Of a DNA stretch of 64,000 bases, positions 8,851 to 19,729 are shown one piece after another; within the stretch, counting starts at the first letter, position 1; each line of letters starts with the position of its first letter. Location of the stretch: assembly GCA_037043235.1 (NCBI GenBank), contig JAWRVZ010000310.1, positions 417,501 to 481,500 on the forward strand. Direction: 5' to 3'. The notes beneath the pieces are model-generated. The model worked only from the letters and a program-made list of their open reading frames with translations. It searched no databases and had not been told where the DNA came from. This DNA is from Rhodeus uyekii. Its lineage: Eukaryota > Chordata > Actinopteri > Cypriniformes > Acheilognathidae. The position numbers and the translations under genes were made by a program.

Positions 8851-11189
8851 AAAAAATCTGAATCCATGAGCTTGAACAAAGTCAAGCGATAGACGACAAA
8901 ACGAACAAAACGCACGATATTGTGTCTTTATAGTTGTCATTCATTGGGGTGAATGGGCCTTGAAACTCATTCAATTTAGAGTAAAACAAGTGAGAAAAAT
9001 CAGACAACATAATGAGGGAATATGCCTGAATGCTTTATAAAGTAAAAGCAGCTCTTTCCTCTCTGATGCGGTTCATTTTGCCCCGGTCACGGCTCTGCGC
9101 TGTTATTTAGCAACTTTTAAATGCCCCAATTATGCAAATTATACAGAGATTACTTATCATGATTACAGTAATGGCCAGGTGAGACGGCCAGCATATTCTG
9201 CATGTTAATGCTCTTGGTCCATTTCTTCTGCGGTGAGTCGCTGCGGTAAATCGATATTTCCTCTTTCTCAGGTGATTTTTTTATTTTTTGCTTTACAGGA
9301 GAAATGCCGTAATGAAGGTGGACTGTAAATAAGCGGAAGGCCTTCCTGACAAATGAATCCATTAACATTTCCCTGTGTCGCTGGCAAGGAGACTCGCCGT
9401 TTATGGGGCAGAAAAAAACGGCCTGTAAATCTGAGCGGCTGCCTGTGAAGATCCTCCCGAATCCGTCCGTCCGCCCATGATGCAGCACTTTATCTGCCTC
9501 TAAAATGGCATCTTTATCTGCCTAAATTAAGTTTTGATTCCTTGCCACATACGGTGCCGCAAATCACTTTTAACGCCCGTATCAAGAGCGGCCTGTGGCC
9601 ATGAAAACGGCGTTTTATTTTGTAGCATCCTCTGTTGTTCCCGGCCGGATTTAACCCCTGCTGCTCTGCTTATTACGTAGGCATAATCTATCACGGAAAG
9701 GGCGGCGGACGCTCTAAAAAGGGATTGAGACGAGGTTTATGGGCAGAATAAATTTCCAATTTAAATTTGGTTTTAGCACCATGTGTCGAAGAAGGATTCC
9801 CTGACTTCTGTCTCACTTCATAACACTCAACTGAACTCAGCGCTTTAGAGACGGATGGAGTTTTTTTCCAAGGACGCCCATCATTCACTCAGACGGTTAA
9901 TGTCTTTGTTAACGGAGGAGAAGAGCTGTCGCACCAATGACTGACAGGCCTTTCATCATTAGCAAACGCTGAATGACAGTTTTGGGGGAAAGCATCATTG
10001 AGTTTATGTAGAGGTTGCGGTTTAACTTTGATGCTCAGCCGGTTTGTCATCAGGGCGACTCAACATGGGTCAATATCAGAAGCTATTGTACACACATTAT
10101 TATTATATCTTCATCATTTTGTTGAACCATGTTTATCCTGCTCATATTTAATGTGGTTGGGTTGTGTTGAACGTATAGATTTGAATAACGACTGCTTGTA
10201 TCTGAATCCAACTTGTTTCATTATTAATGAACTTTACACAAACGAGCTGAATGGAGTTTAATAACGGCACTAGTCTTCTGTAGAACTGAACTGTGTTTGA
10301 TGAAGTTTGCATCACAGATTGTGTTTATGAACTCTTTCCTCGCCATCATAAGGCTTTCCGTGTTTCCGCTGTTATTCGGGATGAGACGTCGTTCTGAAGT
10401 CTTTTGACAAAAGCATGATTTTCCCATTTCTGCCTTCTTTATAAATCTTACCTGCAATCAAGTGCTGATAAAAAAGCTGTCAGTCATGTGTCTCTTCACT
10501 TCCTGTTTCCTTCTGTGTGATCCCATTGTAATGTCCTTCAGCTTCACGTCAGCCACTCTCCTCGTTAGTCTCGTCACCTGTTCCCCATTGCCCTGTGTGT
10601 ATACACACACACACACACACACACACACGTGTCGGTTGTTGTTGTTAGATGTGTGTGAGTGTTTCTCCTGGCTCTCCCTGATCTCCGCTGTTATCGTCTG
10701 TTTTTGCACAAGTGTGCCGTTTTGTTTATATATTTAAAGTCTTTGTTTGTTTGTTATAAAGAGAAGTTTCAGTTTATCTTCGTCTCCTCGTCTTCATCAT
10801 CCCACACCACAACGCCGGATCAAAAGCAGAGGCTCTTTTCTTTATTTTGCATGTTTAGATATTTATAATAAATTATTTTGGGGCCATGAAATTTTTGTGA
10901 AACTGATCCAAAAAGCTTTTTTTGTTTTTAAAGAAACACTGGCGGAAAAAGTTAATCTCTACAGAAAACACCTAAAGATGACTTGTTTTCTTTTATAATG
11001 TGCCGTTCTCTGGATTTCATTTGATGAATTTGCATCCAAAACTTTGGAGTTTAACCGAACACATGACCTTTAACATTTAAAAGCTTTTAAAAGCCGATAA
11101 GTTAATATATGCATTTCACATTGCTCTTGTCCTGCTGTCCGTGACCCATCAGATCCACTTCTGGATCGACACCGTGAGAGAATCACTGC
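8851..11189. other. Intergenic, no gene recognised; one short CA repeat
   Basis: Short open frames occur on both strands (up to 112 codons) but none has a recognisable domain, and they overlap in conflicting frames. A CA microsatellite sits at 10601-10628. Composition is mixed; 9600-10000 is relatively GC-rich and unique. Confidence 0.5.
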
Positions 11190-11400
11190 TGTTTGCTCTC
11201 TGTTCTCGTCTGATTAACATCGGCCCAATTAATAAAAGCATAATGGATTCTTAACAGTTTTACCGCCATATCAATAAAAACTCCCTTTTGCTAAATGAGG
11301 CACATGCAAAGAGCACTAAATGCCTTATTTATGCATGAATGTCAGGACCATCTGAATTAATTCATCTGTAGGTCTGCGGGCAGCCATTCGTTACCGGAGA
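11190..11400. promoter_or_regulatory. Candidate conserved non-coding element
   Basis: Unique, repeat-free sequence with clustered homeodomain and POU-type motifs: CCAATTAATAAAAG (11225), CATGCAAAG (11303), TTATTTATGCATGAATG (11326) and GAATTAATTCATC (11354). This texture is typical of vertebrate developmental enhancers. Conservation is inferred, not shown. Confidence 0.28.
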
Positions 11401-12214
11401 ACTGGACGAGCTTGTGTGACTTTACATCGAGCTTACGGTCCAGAATTTGTTAAAGGGCCATTCGCTTAAAATATCTGCACTGACAGTAAAATACCAACCA
11501 GAGCCATTAGGTTTGAAGTCAAATCAATCTAATGCTTAAAGAAAAAGTACATTACAGTGTCTCACAAAAGACACATTTATAGAACAGAACGAGAGCATCA
11601 ATTTTAGAGAAAAATCTTAATATTGAGAGTAAAGCTTTTATTTCTGCCCTCTAGGGGCTTTTTCCTTTACCCTTAACGCTTGCACGTTTTACCAGAGTAA
11701 ATCAAACCACTTCACATGATGAAAATAACCCATGGTATTTAGCACACATAATTCAACAAGCACTTTATAGCTGCTAATTAGTGATTTTAATTTGATCACT
11801 GTTGACTAAAATGACAAAAACAAACAAACTATAGTCTCACATTTACCAAGCATTGTGGATTAGCATAATAATACAGGAAAAGAAAGACTATAATCATAGT
11901 TTGGTCACGTTTGAATCTGTTTCCACGAGTAGATAATGTTCTCTCAGGCCCATCAGCAATAAAAGCAATTTCTCTCCCGCTGGTAATTCGAAGTGAAATG
12001 CCATAAGATGTCAGATTCTCCCCGACATCATTGTTCCAGCCACAAAAAACAAGCTGAGTCAACGCACCCGTCACGCTTTCTCAAATCTCACTATTACTGC
12101 AGTTCATTTTGAGCACTTGATTTAGCTTCACATGAGACCCGTTTCTGCTTCTATGACTGAACATAAAAATGAAAGATAAAAATCTGTCTATCTGAATGAA
12201 TGTGATCTTTGTAG

Positions 12215-13010
12215 TTTACTGTTGAAAGGTTTGGGATTGGTCTAATGTTTTTAATGTTTTTGAGCTGCTCATTAAAGCTGAATTTATTAGATGATAAATA
12301 CAGTAAAACAGTGTAATATTATATCAGTGTAAAACAGCTGTTTTCTATGTGAATATATAGTAAAGTGTCATTTATTCCTGTGATTAAAGCTGAATATATT
12401 AGATGATAAATACAGTAAAACAGTGTAATATTATATCAGTGTAAAACAGCTGTTTTCTATGTGAATATATAGTAAAGTGTCATTTATTCCTGTGATTAAA
12501 GCTGAATGTATTAGATGATAAATACAGTAAAACAGTGTAATATTATATCAGTGTAAAACAGCTGTTTTCTATGTGAATATATAGTAAAGTGTCATTTATT
12601 CCTGTGATTAAAGCTGAATTTATTAGATGATAAATACAGTAAAACAGTGTAATATTATATCAGTGTAAAACAGCTGTTTTCTATGTGAATATATAGTAAA
12701 GTGTCATTTATTCCTGTGATTAAAGTTGTATTTTCAGCATGATTACTCCAGTCTTCAGTGTCACATGATCTTCACAAATCATTATAATACGATGATTTGA
12801 TGATCAACAAACATTTATTATTATTATTATCAGTGTTGAAAACAGAGGGAAAAAATACTTCTCAGGATTCTTTGATCAATAGAAAGTTCTAAAAGAAAAG
12901 CATTTATTTGAAATATAATCTTTTGCAACATTATAAATGTCTTTATTTTCACTTTTGATCAGTTTAGTCCACTCTTAATAAATAAAGGTATTCATTTCTT
13001 TGTAAAAGAT
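12215..13010 (-). mobile_element. Second copy of the DIRS-target repeat family, minus orientation, internally expanded
   Basis: Reverse-complement similarity to 1990-2180 (through TCAGGATTC, GATCAATAGAAAGTT, AAGCATTTATTTG) and to 5253-5310 identifies the family. The copy also contains the CAGTCTTCAGTGTCACATGA block missing at the DIRS site. An internal 112-bp segment has been amplified to four copies (12271-12718). No coding content. Confidence 0.7.
12271..12718 (+). repeat. 112-bp tandem repeat, four copies in exact register
   Basis: The ATTAAAGCTGAAT start recurs at 12271, 12383, 12495, 12607 and (partial) 12719. By eye the four full units differ at only one position, after CTGAAT's second T (T, A, G, T in order). 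Each unit contains the 14-bp palindrome AAAACAGCTGTTTT with an E-box core. Confidence 0.95.
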
Positions 13011-14056
13011 AAGTATATATGTGTTTGTGTATTGATTAAGTCATGATATATCCACAAAAAACATGGCACATAGAGTTCATCTTTAAGGGCACCCAATTCA
13101 GTCCATTGTTACGGTCGATTTAACCAGCAGTTATGAGAGATTACAGTCCAAATAACTCTGTAAAAGTGGAAGAGTAAAGGGATGTTGCAGGTCCTTACTG
13201 GGGAGCGTAAGGAGGGAAATGATGTCACGGCGTGTCACCTCTGGTGCTGAATGGGCGCAGCGGGTGACATTAGTCTTGGAGACTCTGTACATGTTCTTTT
13301 CCCAGTTCTCTCAGGGGTTGTTTTTCTTTTGGGGTCGAAATGGGAATAGGTTGTCAAAGCGGGTTCATAAAAACAGCCCAAAAAACAGAGATATTACAGA
13401 GCTGAACCTCAGGGTGAGAGGGAATTAAGTCTACGAGAGCTACTGTTGCTGTTTGCTGACTGAGACCTCTGACATTTTGATATTACTTTGGAGTATTGTA
13501 TCATTTCAGAGTTGTAAAGCTAAAAAAATATCTAAGATATATGTTGTTTTTTAAGAAATGGACAACATGCGGCACAATTTAATAGCAGACGCTTGGGATT
13601 CAGCGTCTGTTTTCTGCTCTGTACGGTTCCAGTGCGGCCAAACAAAAGCCCAGCAAAGGCATAGTTTGACCGTAGAGTCGCATGCTGACGGACAGTCATG
13701 GCAAATCCCCGGAGGACGCTGTGATCCTGGAATCCCATGTATGCGGTTACACCGCCGGCCCACCCATGATGTTAACCACTACCCAAGTAAATGGGTTTCT
13801 GAGTTGTCACTCACCAAGATTAAAGGCGGTATGATCTTACTCGCAGAACTCCTGCTGTAAACAGCATTGCCTCTGTCGGTAAACATTACAGAGTCACATA
13901 ATATTTACAGAGGCTGTTTAAGACTTTATATAGAAAACGTGAAGATGCATAAATCAAACGGAAAAACATGACAAGCGTGTGTCTGTACTTTAGTGCAAAC
14001 GCTGTGCATTCTGTGGAAAAATGGGACTGAAGTGAACTTTCTGTGAACTCCAAATG
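13011..14056. other. Intergenic; overlapping chance reading frames
   Basis: No repeat or gene recognised. 13558-13860 is open on the plus strand for 100 codons and 13532-13763 is open in two minus frames; no domain or compositional support for any of them. Confidence 0.45.
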
Positions 14057-15797
14057 AACCTTATTTTCCCAAATCACGTGACTCAGATGGACATTATTTT
14101 TGTAAATAATGTATTTCATATGGACGTTACTTTCATAAATCACTTATTTTTTTGTTATTTTCATAAGTCACGTATTTCATTTGGACGTTATTTTCCTAAA
14201 TCACGTATTTCATATGGCCGTAATTTTCGTAAATAACGTATTTCAGATGGAAGTTATTTCCGTAAATCACGTACTTAATACGGACGTTATTTTCGTAAAT
14301 CACGTATTTCATTTGGATGTTATTTTCCTAAATCATGTATTTCATATGGCCGTAATTTTTGTAAATCACGTATTTCAGATGGAAGTTATTTCCGTAAATC
14401 ACGTACTTAATACGGACGTTATTTTCGTAAATCATGTATTTCATTTGGACGTTATTGTCCTAAATCACGTACTTCATATGGATGGTTTTTTCACAAATCA
14501 CGTATTTCATATGGACGTTATTTTCGGAAATCACGTATTTCACATGGACGTTATTTTCGTAAATCACGTACTTCAAATGGACGTTATTTTCGTAAATCAC
14601 GTACTTCATATGGACGTTATTTTCGTAAATCACGTATTTCATATGGACGTTATTTTCGTAAATCACGTACTTCATATGGACGTTATTTTCGTAAATCACG
14701 TATTTCATATGGACGTTATTTTCGTAAATCACGTACTTCATATGGACGTTATTTTCGTAAATCACGTACTTCATATGGACGTTATTTTCGTAAATCACGT
14801 ATTTCATATGGACGTTATTTTCATAAATCAGGTACTTCATATGGATGTTATTTTCATAAATCAGGTACTTCATATGGACGTTATTTTCGTAAATCACGTA
14901 TTTCATATGGATGTTATTTTCATAAATCACGTACTTCATATGCACGTTATTTTTGTAAATCACGTACTTCATATGCACGTTATTTTTGTAAATCACGTAT
15001 TTCATATGGACGTTATTTTCGTAAATCACGTACTTCATATGCACGTTATTTTCGTAAATCACGTACTTCATATGGACGTTATTTTCGTAAATCACGTACT
15101 TCATATGCACGTTATTTTCATAATTCACGTACTTCATATGCACGTTATTTTCGTAAATCAGGTACTTCATATGCACGTTATTTTCGTAAATCACGTACTT
15201 CATATGGACGTTATTTTCGTAAATCACGTACTTCATATGCACGTTATTTTCGTAAATCACGTACTTCATATGGACGTTATTTTCGTAAATCACGTACTTC
15301 ATATGGACGTTATTTTCGTAAATCACGTACTTCATATGGACGTTATTTTCGTAAATCACGTACTTCATATGCACGTTATTTTCGTAAATCACGTACTTCA
15401 TATGCACGTTATTTTCGTAAATCACGTACTTCATATGGACGTTATTTTCGTAAATCACGTACTTCATATGCACGTTATTTTCGTAAATCACGTACTTCAT
15501 ATGCACGTTATTTTCGTAAATCACGTACTTCATATGGACGTTATTTTCGTAAATCACGTACTTCATATGCACGTTATTTTCATAATTCACGTACTTCATA
15601 TGCACGTTATTTTCGTAAATCAGGTACTTCATATGGACGTTATTTTCGTAAATCACGTACTTCATATGGACGTTATTTTCGTAAATCACGTACTTCATAT
15701 GGACGTTATTTTCATAATTCACGTACTTCATATGGACGTTATTTTCGTAAATCATGTACTTCATATGGACGTTATTTTCGTAAATCACGCATTTAAT
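14057..15797 (+). repeat. 33-bp minisatellite, about 52 units
   Basis: The unit is 33 bp, starting for example GTACTTCATATGGACG and ending TTTTCGTAAATCAC. Units vary at set positions (GTATTTC/GTACTTC, ATGGACG/ATGCACG, TCACG/TCAGG, CGTAAATC/CATAATTC). The left 350 bp is the most divergent. Larger duplications are visible: a variant unit with CATAATTCAC recurs at 15119 and 15581, exactly 462 bp or 14 units apart, and ATGGCCGTAATTTT recurs 132 bp (4 units) apart at 14214 and 14346. Because 33 is a multiple of three and the unit lacks stops in some frames, long open frames exist on both strands; this does not imply coding. Confidence 0.97.
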
Positions 15798-15972
15798 GGC
15801 AGATGCTTCATGCTTCAGAAGAGCCTGAAGTTCCTTCGGTTAAGTGTCTGGCTCCAAGGCGCACTGGTGATAGCGTCGGATTGGAATTTCGGCAGCTCTA
15901 GGTCACTCCACCTGGGGTTGAACCCGCATTACTGAAGTCAGTAGCCCGGATCCTTAACCATTAAGCCATGAC
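15798..15972 (-). mobile_element. tRNA-derived SINE-like element, minus strand
   Basis: On the minus strand, from about 15970 downward, there is TGGCTTAATGGTTAAGG (RNA polymerase III box A type) and about 40 nt later GGTTCAACCCC (box B consensus). A non-tRNA body runs toward the minisatellite. The spacing matches a tRNA-like head. It abuts the 33-bp array directly. Confidence 0.6.
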
Positions 15973-16357
15973 ATCATGAGTGCAGATAGAGAAGACTGAT
16001 GAGGTTGAGTCTTATCAGGAGCTCGCTTCAGTTATCATGGTTTGTGCTTTTCTTCCTGTCATAATTATCGATCATGCCTTCTGACAAGAGAGCGTGTTTT
16101 GGGCAATTAGCAGGGCTAAATGACTAGCAGGAGGGCGTGATAAGCAAAGCAAATGCAGTTAAAGGTTTTGTTGATTAGATTGTAGAGAGGTTTGTTTTCC
16201 TCTTGTTTATCTGGTGTCATGGAACAGAACCAAGAGTAAAACATTAACTACAATATCCATTTCAAGCCTCTCTCTGGAGATTTTAAATCATACCATGGCA
16301 AATTATCACGGACTAGACATTTTTACCAAATAGACATTTTTGGTAAATATATATACC

Positions 16358-16360
<3 letters not shown>

Positions 16361-16421
<61 letters not shown>

Positions 16422-16838
16422 GAGTGTGTGTGTGTGAGAGAGAGTGAGTGAGTGTGATGGTTTGTCTGTATGTTTGTGTGTGTGAGAGAGACTGAATGTG
16501 TGTGTGTGTTTGTGAGTGAGACTAAGAGTGTGTGTGTTTGTGAGTGAGAGAGAGAGAGAGAGTGTGTGTTTGTGAGCGAGACTAAGAGTGTGCGTGTTTG
16601 TGAGTGAGAGTGTCTGTGTGAGAGAGTGAATAAGTGTGTGAGAGAGTAAGAGTGTGTGTCTGAGTGATATTGAGTGAGTGTGTATGTGTGTGTGTGAGTA
16701 AGTGTGTGCATGTGCGAGTGAGTAGGTGTGTGTGAGTGAGACTGAGTGTGTGTGCGTTTGTGAGTGAGATTGAGGGTGTGAGTGAGTGAATGAGTAAATG
16801 TGTGAGTGTGTGAGATAGTGAGTAGGCGTGTGTGTGTT
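16361..16838. repeat. Poly-A, (TA)n and long compound (GT)/(GA) repeat
   Basis: A poly-A run (about 16358-16371) leads into about 21 TA units (to 16414) and then some 420 bp of GTGT and GAGA mixtures with GTGAGTGAGA motifs. The minus-strand His/Thr/Ser/Leu-rich open frames across it are repeat artefacts. Confidence 0.95.
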
Positions 16839-16969
16839 TAAACAGTATTTTAGTATCTCTGTATGTTCTGAGATTATAACAATTATCCTCAAGGAAACAG
16901 GAATAAATAATATCTAAATGACACGTGAACATCTTCTCAGCACCTCATTAAAGCCAGTTAATTGATTAT

Positions 16970-17351
16970 TTGATCACACACTCGAGGTTCGCACCCGCTC
17001 CGCGCGCCGCGCCGGGTTTTCCTCGCGCTGAAGGCGCTGCGCGCTCGGATTGGCTGCAGCTCCGCCGCCTCGCGCTGGGGTCGCGCGCCTCTCCAACTCT
17101 CCATCAGAAGCGGGAGCGCGCGCTGGAGGAACTTCCCGACGGACGCCGATCCCGAACATGACGAGCTGATCCTACCTGTTCCCGAGAGGAAGCGGAGGAT
17201 TTTTAACCCCGAATCATCAGTGTTTGACGGGCGCTGTGTGTCAGAAGAACTGAGGGAAAAACCAACGGTTTCCACCCGCGTTTCCTCCGCAAATAACCGA
17301 CCGCGTCTCCTGATTATTCACCTGACGGCGGATTTTTGCCTTGTTTATATG
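16970..17351 (+). promoter_or_regulatory. CpG-rich promoter region and 5' UTR of the downstream exon
   Basis: From about 16985 to 17160 the sequence is very GC- and CpG-rich (GCTCCGCGCGCCGCGCCGGG, GCGCTGCGCGCTCGG), in sharp contrast to the repeats upstream. An inverted CCAAT box (ATTGGCTGC) lies at 17049-17057. No TATA box is evident, as is usual for CpG-island promoters. The exact start site cannot be read; 17100-17351 would be 5' UTR. Confidence rests on composition plus the leader exon that follows. Confidence 0.6.
17158..17169 (+). other. Short upstream open reading frame in the 5' UTR
   Basis: ATG ACG AGC TGA gives a three-codon uORF some 180 bp ahead of the main start. It counts only if transcription starts upstream of it; it could lower translation of the main frame. 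Confidence 0.35.
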
Positions 17352-17457
17352 ATGGGAAGAAGTAAAAAGACTGCGGGAAGAGCGGGATTGTTAGCGCAGA
17401 TGGTCACTCTGCTGGTTTTGAGTGTTTTCTCGCTCATCGGCAGCGGCGCGGCTCAAG
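17352..17457 (+). CDS. First coding exon: signal peptide of an unidentified secreted or membrane protein
   Basis: Two ATGs are adjacent (17349 and 17352); the second has A at -3 and G at +4 and is preferred. The 35 codons read MGRSKKTAGRAG, then a hydrophobic core LLAQMVTLLVLSVFSLI, then GSGAAQ. That is a classic signal peptide: basic n-region, 17-residue h-region, small-residue c-region with cleavage likely after one of the alanines. The exon ends at 17457 in CAAG followed by GTAAGA, a near-perfect splice donor, leaving phase 1. The frame continues into the intron only to a stop at 17571. A leader alone in a phase-1 exon before a very long intron is common for extracellular modular proteins such as receptor phosphatases, Eph/Robo-type receptors or Ig adhesion proteins. 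I cannot name the gene. Confidence 0.7.
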
Positions 17458-18089
17458 GTAAGAAACCCGCAGGTGAACATCGCAAAAAGAAAAGTTCAAT
17501 ATTTAACACAGACGTGCGAATTAACTTCTGTTTTAGTCGTTCATTTACTTGGCGTATTAAATTTAATATTTAATCCCAGTGTGAATTTTGTCTGATATAG
17601 ATTCTGTGATTCTTTAGTCAAATTATTAATGGATTTGATCAGATTTGTTCACGCGCTTCATAAACACTGGGTGTTTCAACGGCTTGAATTCTTAAATTAA
17701 ATATTTGAATCCAACGGTTTGAATCCAATTTTTTTTACTTTACATATTCGATGATGATAATATTAATAATGTGGTGCAGTGTTGTTGTTTATTGTGTTAA
17801 TTGTTTGTGTATTTGAGGCAGTGTCGGAATATGATGATTGGTTTTTCATCTCTTGAGAAACTCTGAACAAAAGCGCGAGTGTTTTTGCGTCGCGCTGGAA
17901 ATCAGCAGATCTGCAGCTTCACGAAAGATTATCGCGCTTATTAATGTCTGTATTCTGTTATGAAAGAGGAAATCTTGTTACATGGCGTTTGTTTTCTGCG
18001 TTTAAAGGATGAGGGATTGGATCTGAGTTGATTTTTGTTTTTTTTTGCTGTAAGTCAGTGATCGCGTGCTGTGCTGTTTTCTTTATTTA

Positions 18090-18210
18090 GTGTGTGTGTG
18101 TGTGTGTGTGTGTATGCATGCATGTGTGTAGCTATATATGTGTGTGTATGTATAAGTGTGCGTGTGTATATGTGTGTGTGTGTGTGCGTGCATATATATA
18201 TTTATATTTA
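18090..18210. repeat. Compound (TG)n / TATG microsatellite
   Basis: GT runs interrupted by ATGCATGCATG, CTATATATG and TATAAGTG, ending in GCATATATATAT. Confidence 0.92.
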
Positions 18211-18549
18211 GTGGGATTTTGTTTACATATTTTTTTTAAGAATATTTAAGTGTTAGACTATTTACTCAACTTCCTTTTTCTACTGAGAGTAAAATAAATA
18301 TTTATTTAGGTGATTTCGTTATTGATCATTTCTGCTGTGTTTTCAGAAATGCCTGCTTTGCGTTATAATGAACTAATTACATGTGTTTTCCTCTGGGCGC
18401 AACATTGTGAGTTAGAAGTGTAACATGTAAGTTTGTGTTTGTGGCTAATCTCAAATGCTGTTTTCCTTTAACGTGTCCATTCGGATGGGATGGATTCGAC
18501 TGATCCGGTATATTTGTACATTGGAGTTTGTGTTTTTCTGTATCTCAAA

Positions 18550-18665
18550 CAGCGCTTGCAACATCAAGGTCATGGGTTCGACTCTCAGGGAAAGAGAACT
18601 GATTTAAATGTCAATGTGTTTCTTAAATGCAATGATAAAAGCAGCTGATAAATGCATGAATGTGA
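18550..18665 (+). mobile_element. tRNA-derived SINE fragment
   Basis: GCGCTTGCAACATCAAGGTC is followed by box B-like GGTTCGACTCTCAGGG, then a body with GTCAATGTGTTTCTT and a 3' part with GCTGATAAATGCATGAATG. The same body occurs at 31968-32119 and 59128-59205. Confidence 0.75.
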
Positions 18666-19139
18666 ATGTTTGTATGTCACTCTTTCTTCTCTCTTTCTCA
18701 GTTCCCTTTCTTTTAATATTAATCATAATGACCTTGCATATCGATTAATCGTTCTCTTAATGTGTGTATATGCTGGTTTTGCATTGATTGAAAGTGACTA
18801 AAAGATTGATATTTACTAAATATTTTAATCTGAATATTGTTTCCAACAAGAATAAACTTAATTCCTAACTTTCATCATCAGGTTAGACAAGACAATGGTG
18901 GAAAATTCAGTTTCAAAGTGAAAAACGCCTATTTAAGCGAGTTTTGTTGTTGTGTTTTTCATTAAGGATAATAATGAACCTGCCATTCAAGCAATTTCCG
19001 TCCCTGAATTCGCTTTCAAAAGCTAAACTAAAATAAGAGAGAAACTCCACTGGGACTAACTAGGGGAGAATAGCCGATTAGCCTTGTCTTTTTTAAATTG
19101 TATATTATTTTATTATTTGAAAGCTACTTTTCTAAAGTG

Positions 19140-19520
19140 CTATTTGTGTTGCACGCTCCCAACTCACTGCATCTCCAAAAACGCCAGGAATCGGATTATT
19201 AGAAACCCTATCCAGTCTAGCAAAACCTCCCTGGACAATTGTGCATGGCTAATGAGAAACAAGGAAAGGATGAGGGAAAACTATCCCGCTCCAGCGTCTG
19301 AAGGGCATCGCAGGATGACATAAGCCCGATTCCAAAAGCCCTCGGAGGCCAATGCCATTGACTGTAACGGGAACACGAACCGAGTCTCTCCGTGTCCATT
19401 AAGAAGTCGATATTTAGGGAGAACATTGTTTGCAACTAATTAATGGCCCATAGGTTTTCGGATACTAATGAGCTACACGTTTCCGGTTCACATGGGGATC
19501 TTTGCGTGCTTGAAGAACCA
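19140..19520. promoter_or_regulatory. Candidate intronic enhancer (conserved non-coding element type)
   Basis: Unique sequence with ATTGTGCATGGCTAATGAG (19238), GAACATTGTTTGCAAC (SOX/POU-like, 19421), CTAATTAATGG (homeodomain core, 19436) and ATACTAATGAG (19462). No repeats and no coherent frame. The dense motif clustering suggests an enhancer; conservation is unverified. Confidence 0.32.
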
Positions 19521-19729
19521 GGTTTCAGTAGTTTCAGCTTTTCTGCATGAGTGGGGGAAAAACTCCTTTCTTCTCCTTATCCACCTATTTTTCACTGTCG
19601 ATACACTTGTTTTAATTAAGTGTGTGAATTCCCACTCGTCCCAGTGCTCTCTTGGCCCTCGCGAGGAGGAGAAGAGAGCGATAAAGAGCAAGTGCCTGAA
19701 TCAAGTACAGTAAAATCACTGACATCTCC

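Noticed and set aside
13558..13860. 100-codon frame upstream of the 33-bp array
   Set aside because: Opposed by two open minus frames; no similarity recognised and no splice or promoter context.
14057..15797. CRISPR-like array
   Set aside because: Units are head-to-tail with no unique spacers, in a vertebrate context; it is a minisatellite. The same holds for 50431-52417.
14181..15935. 584-codon plus-strand open frame through the 33-bp array as a protein gene
   Set aside because: The unit length is a multiple of three with no stop, so any array of it stays open; the opposite strand is open too. No leader, splice or codon-bias support.
16313..16932. His/Thr/Ser/Leu-rich proteins on the minus strand
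   Set aside because: They are translations of a GT/GA compound microsatellite; three frames are open at once.
16958..17275. Minus-strand 105-codon frame over the promoter region
   Set aside because: GC-rich CpG island sequence is stop-poor; several overlapping frames are open on both strands and none has a domain.
17220..17351. N-terminal extension of the signal-peptide frame
   Set aside because: The frame is open upstream to 17220 but has no ATG there before 17349; the leader hydrophobicity fits the 17352 start.
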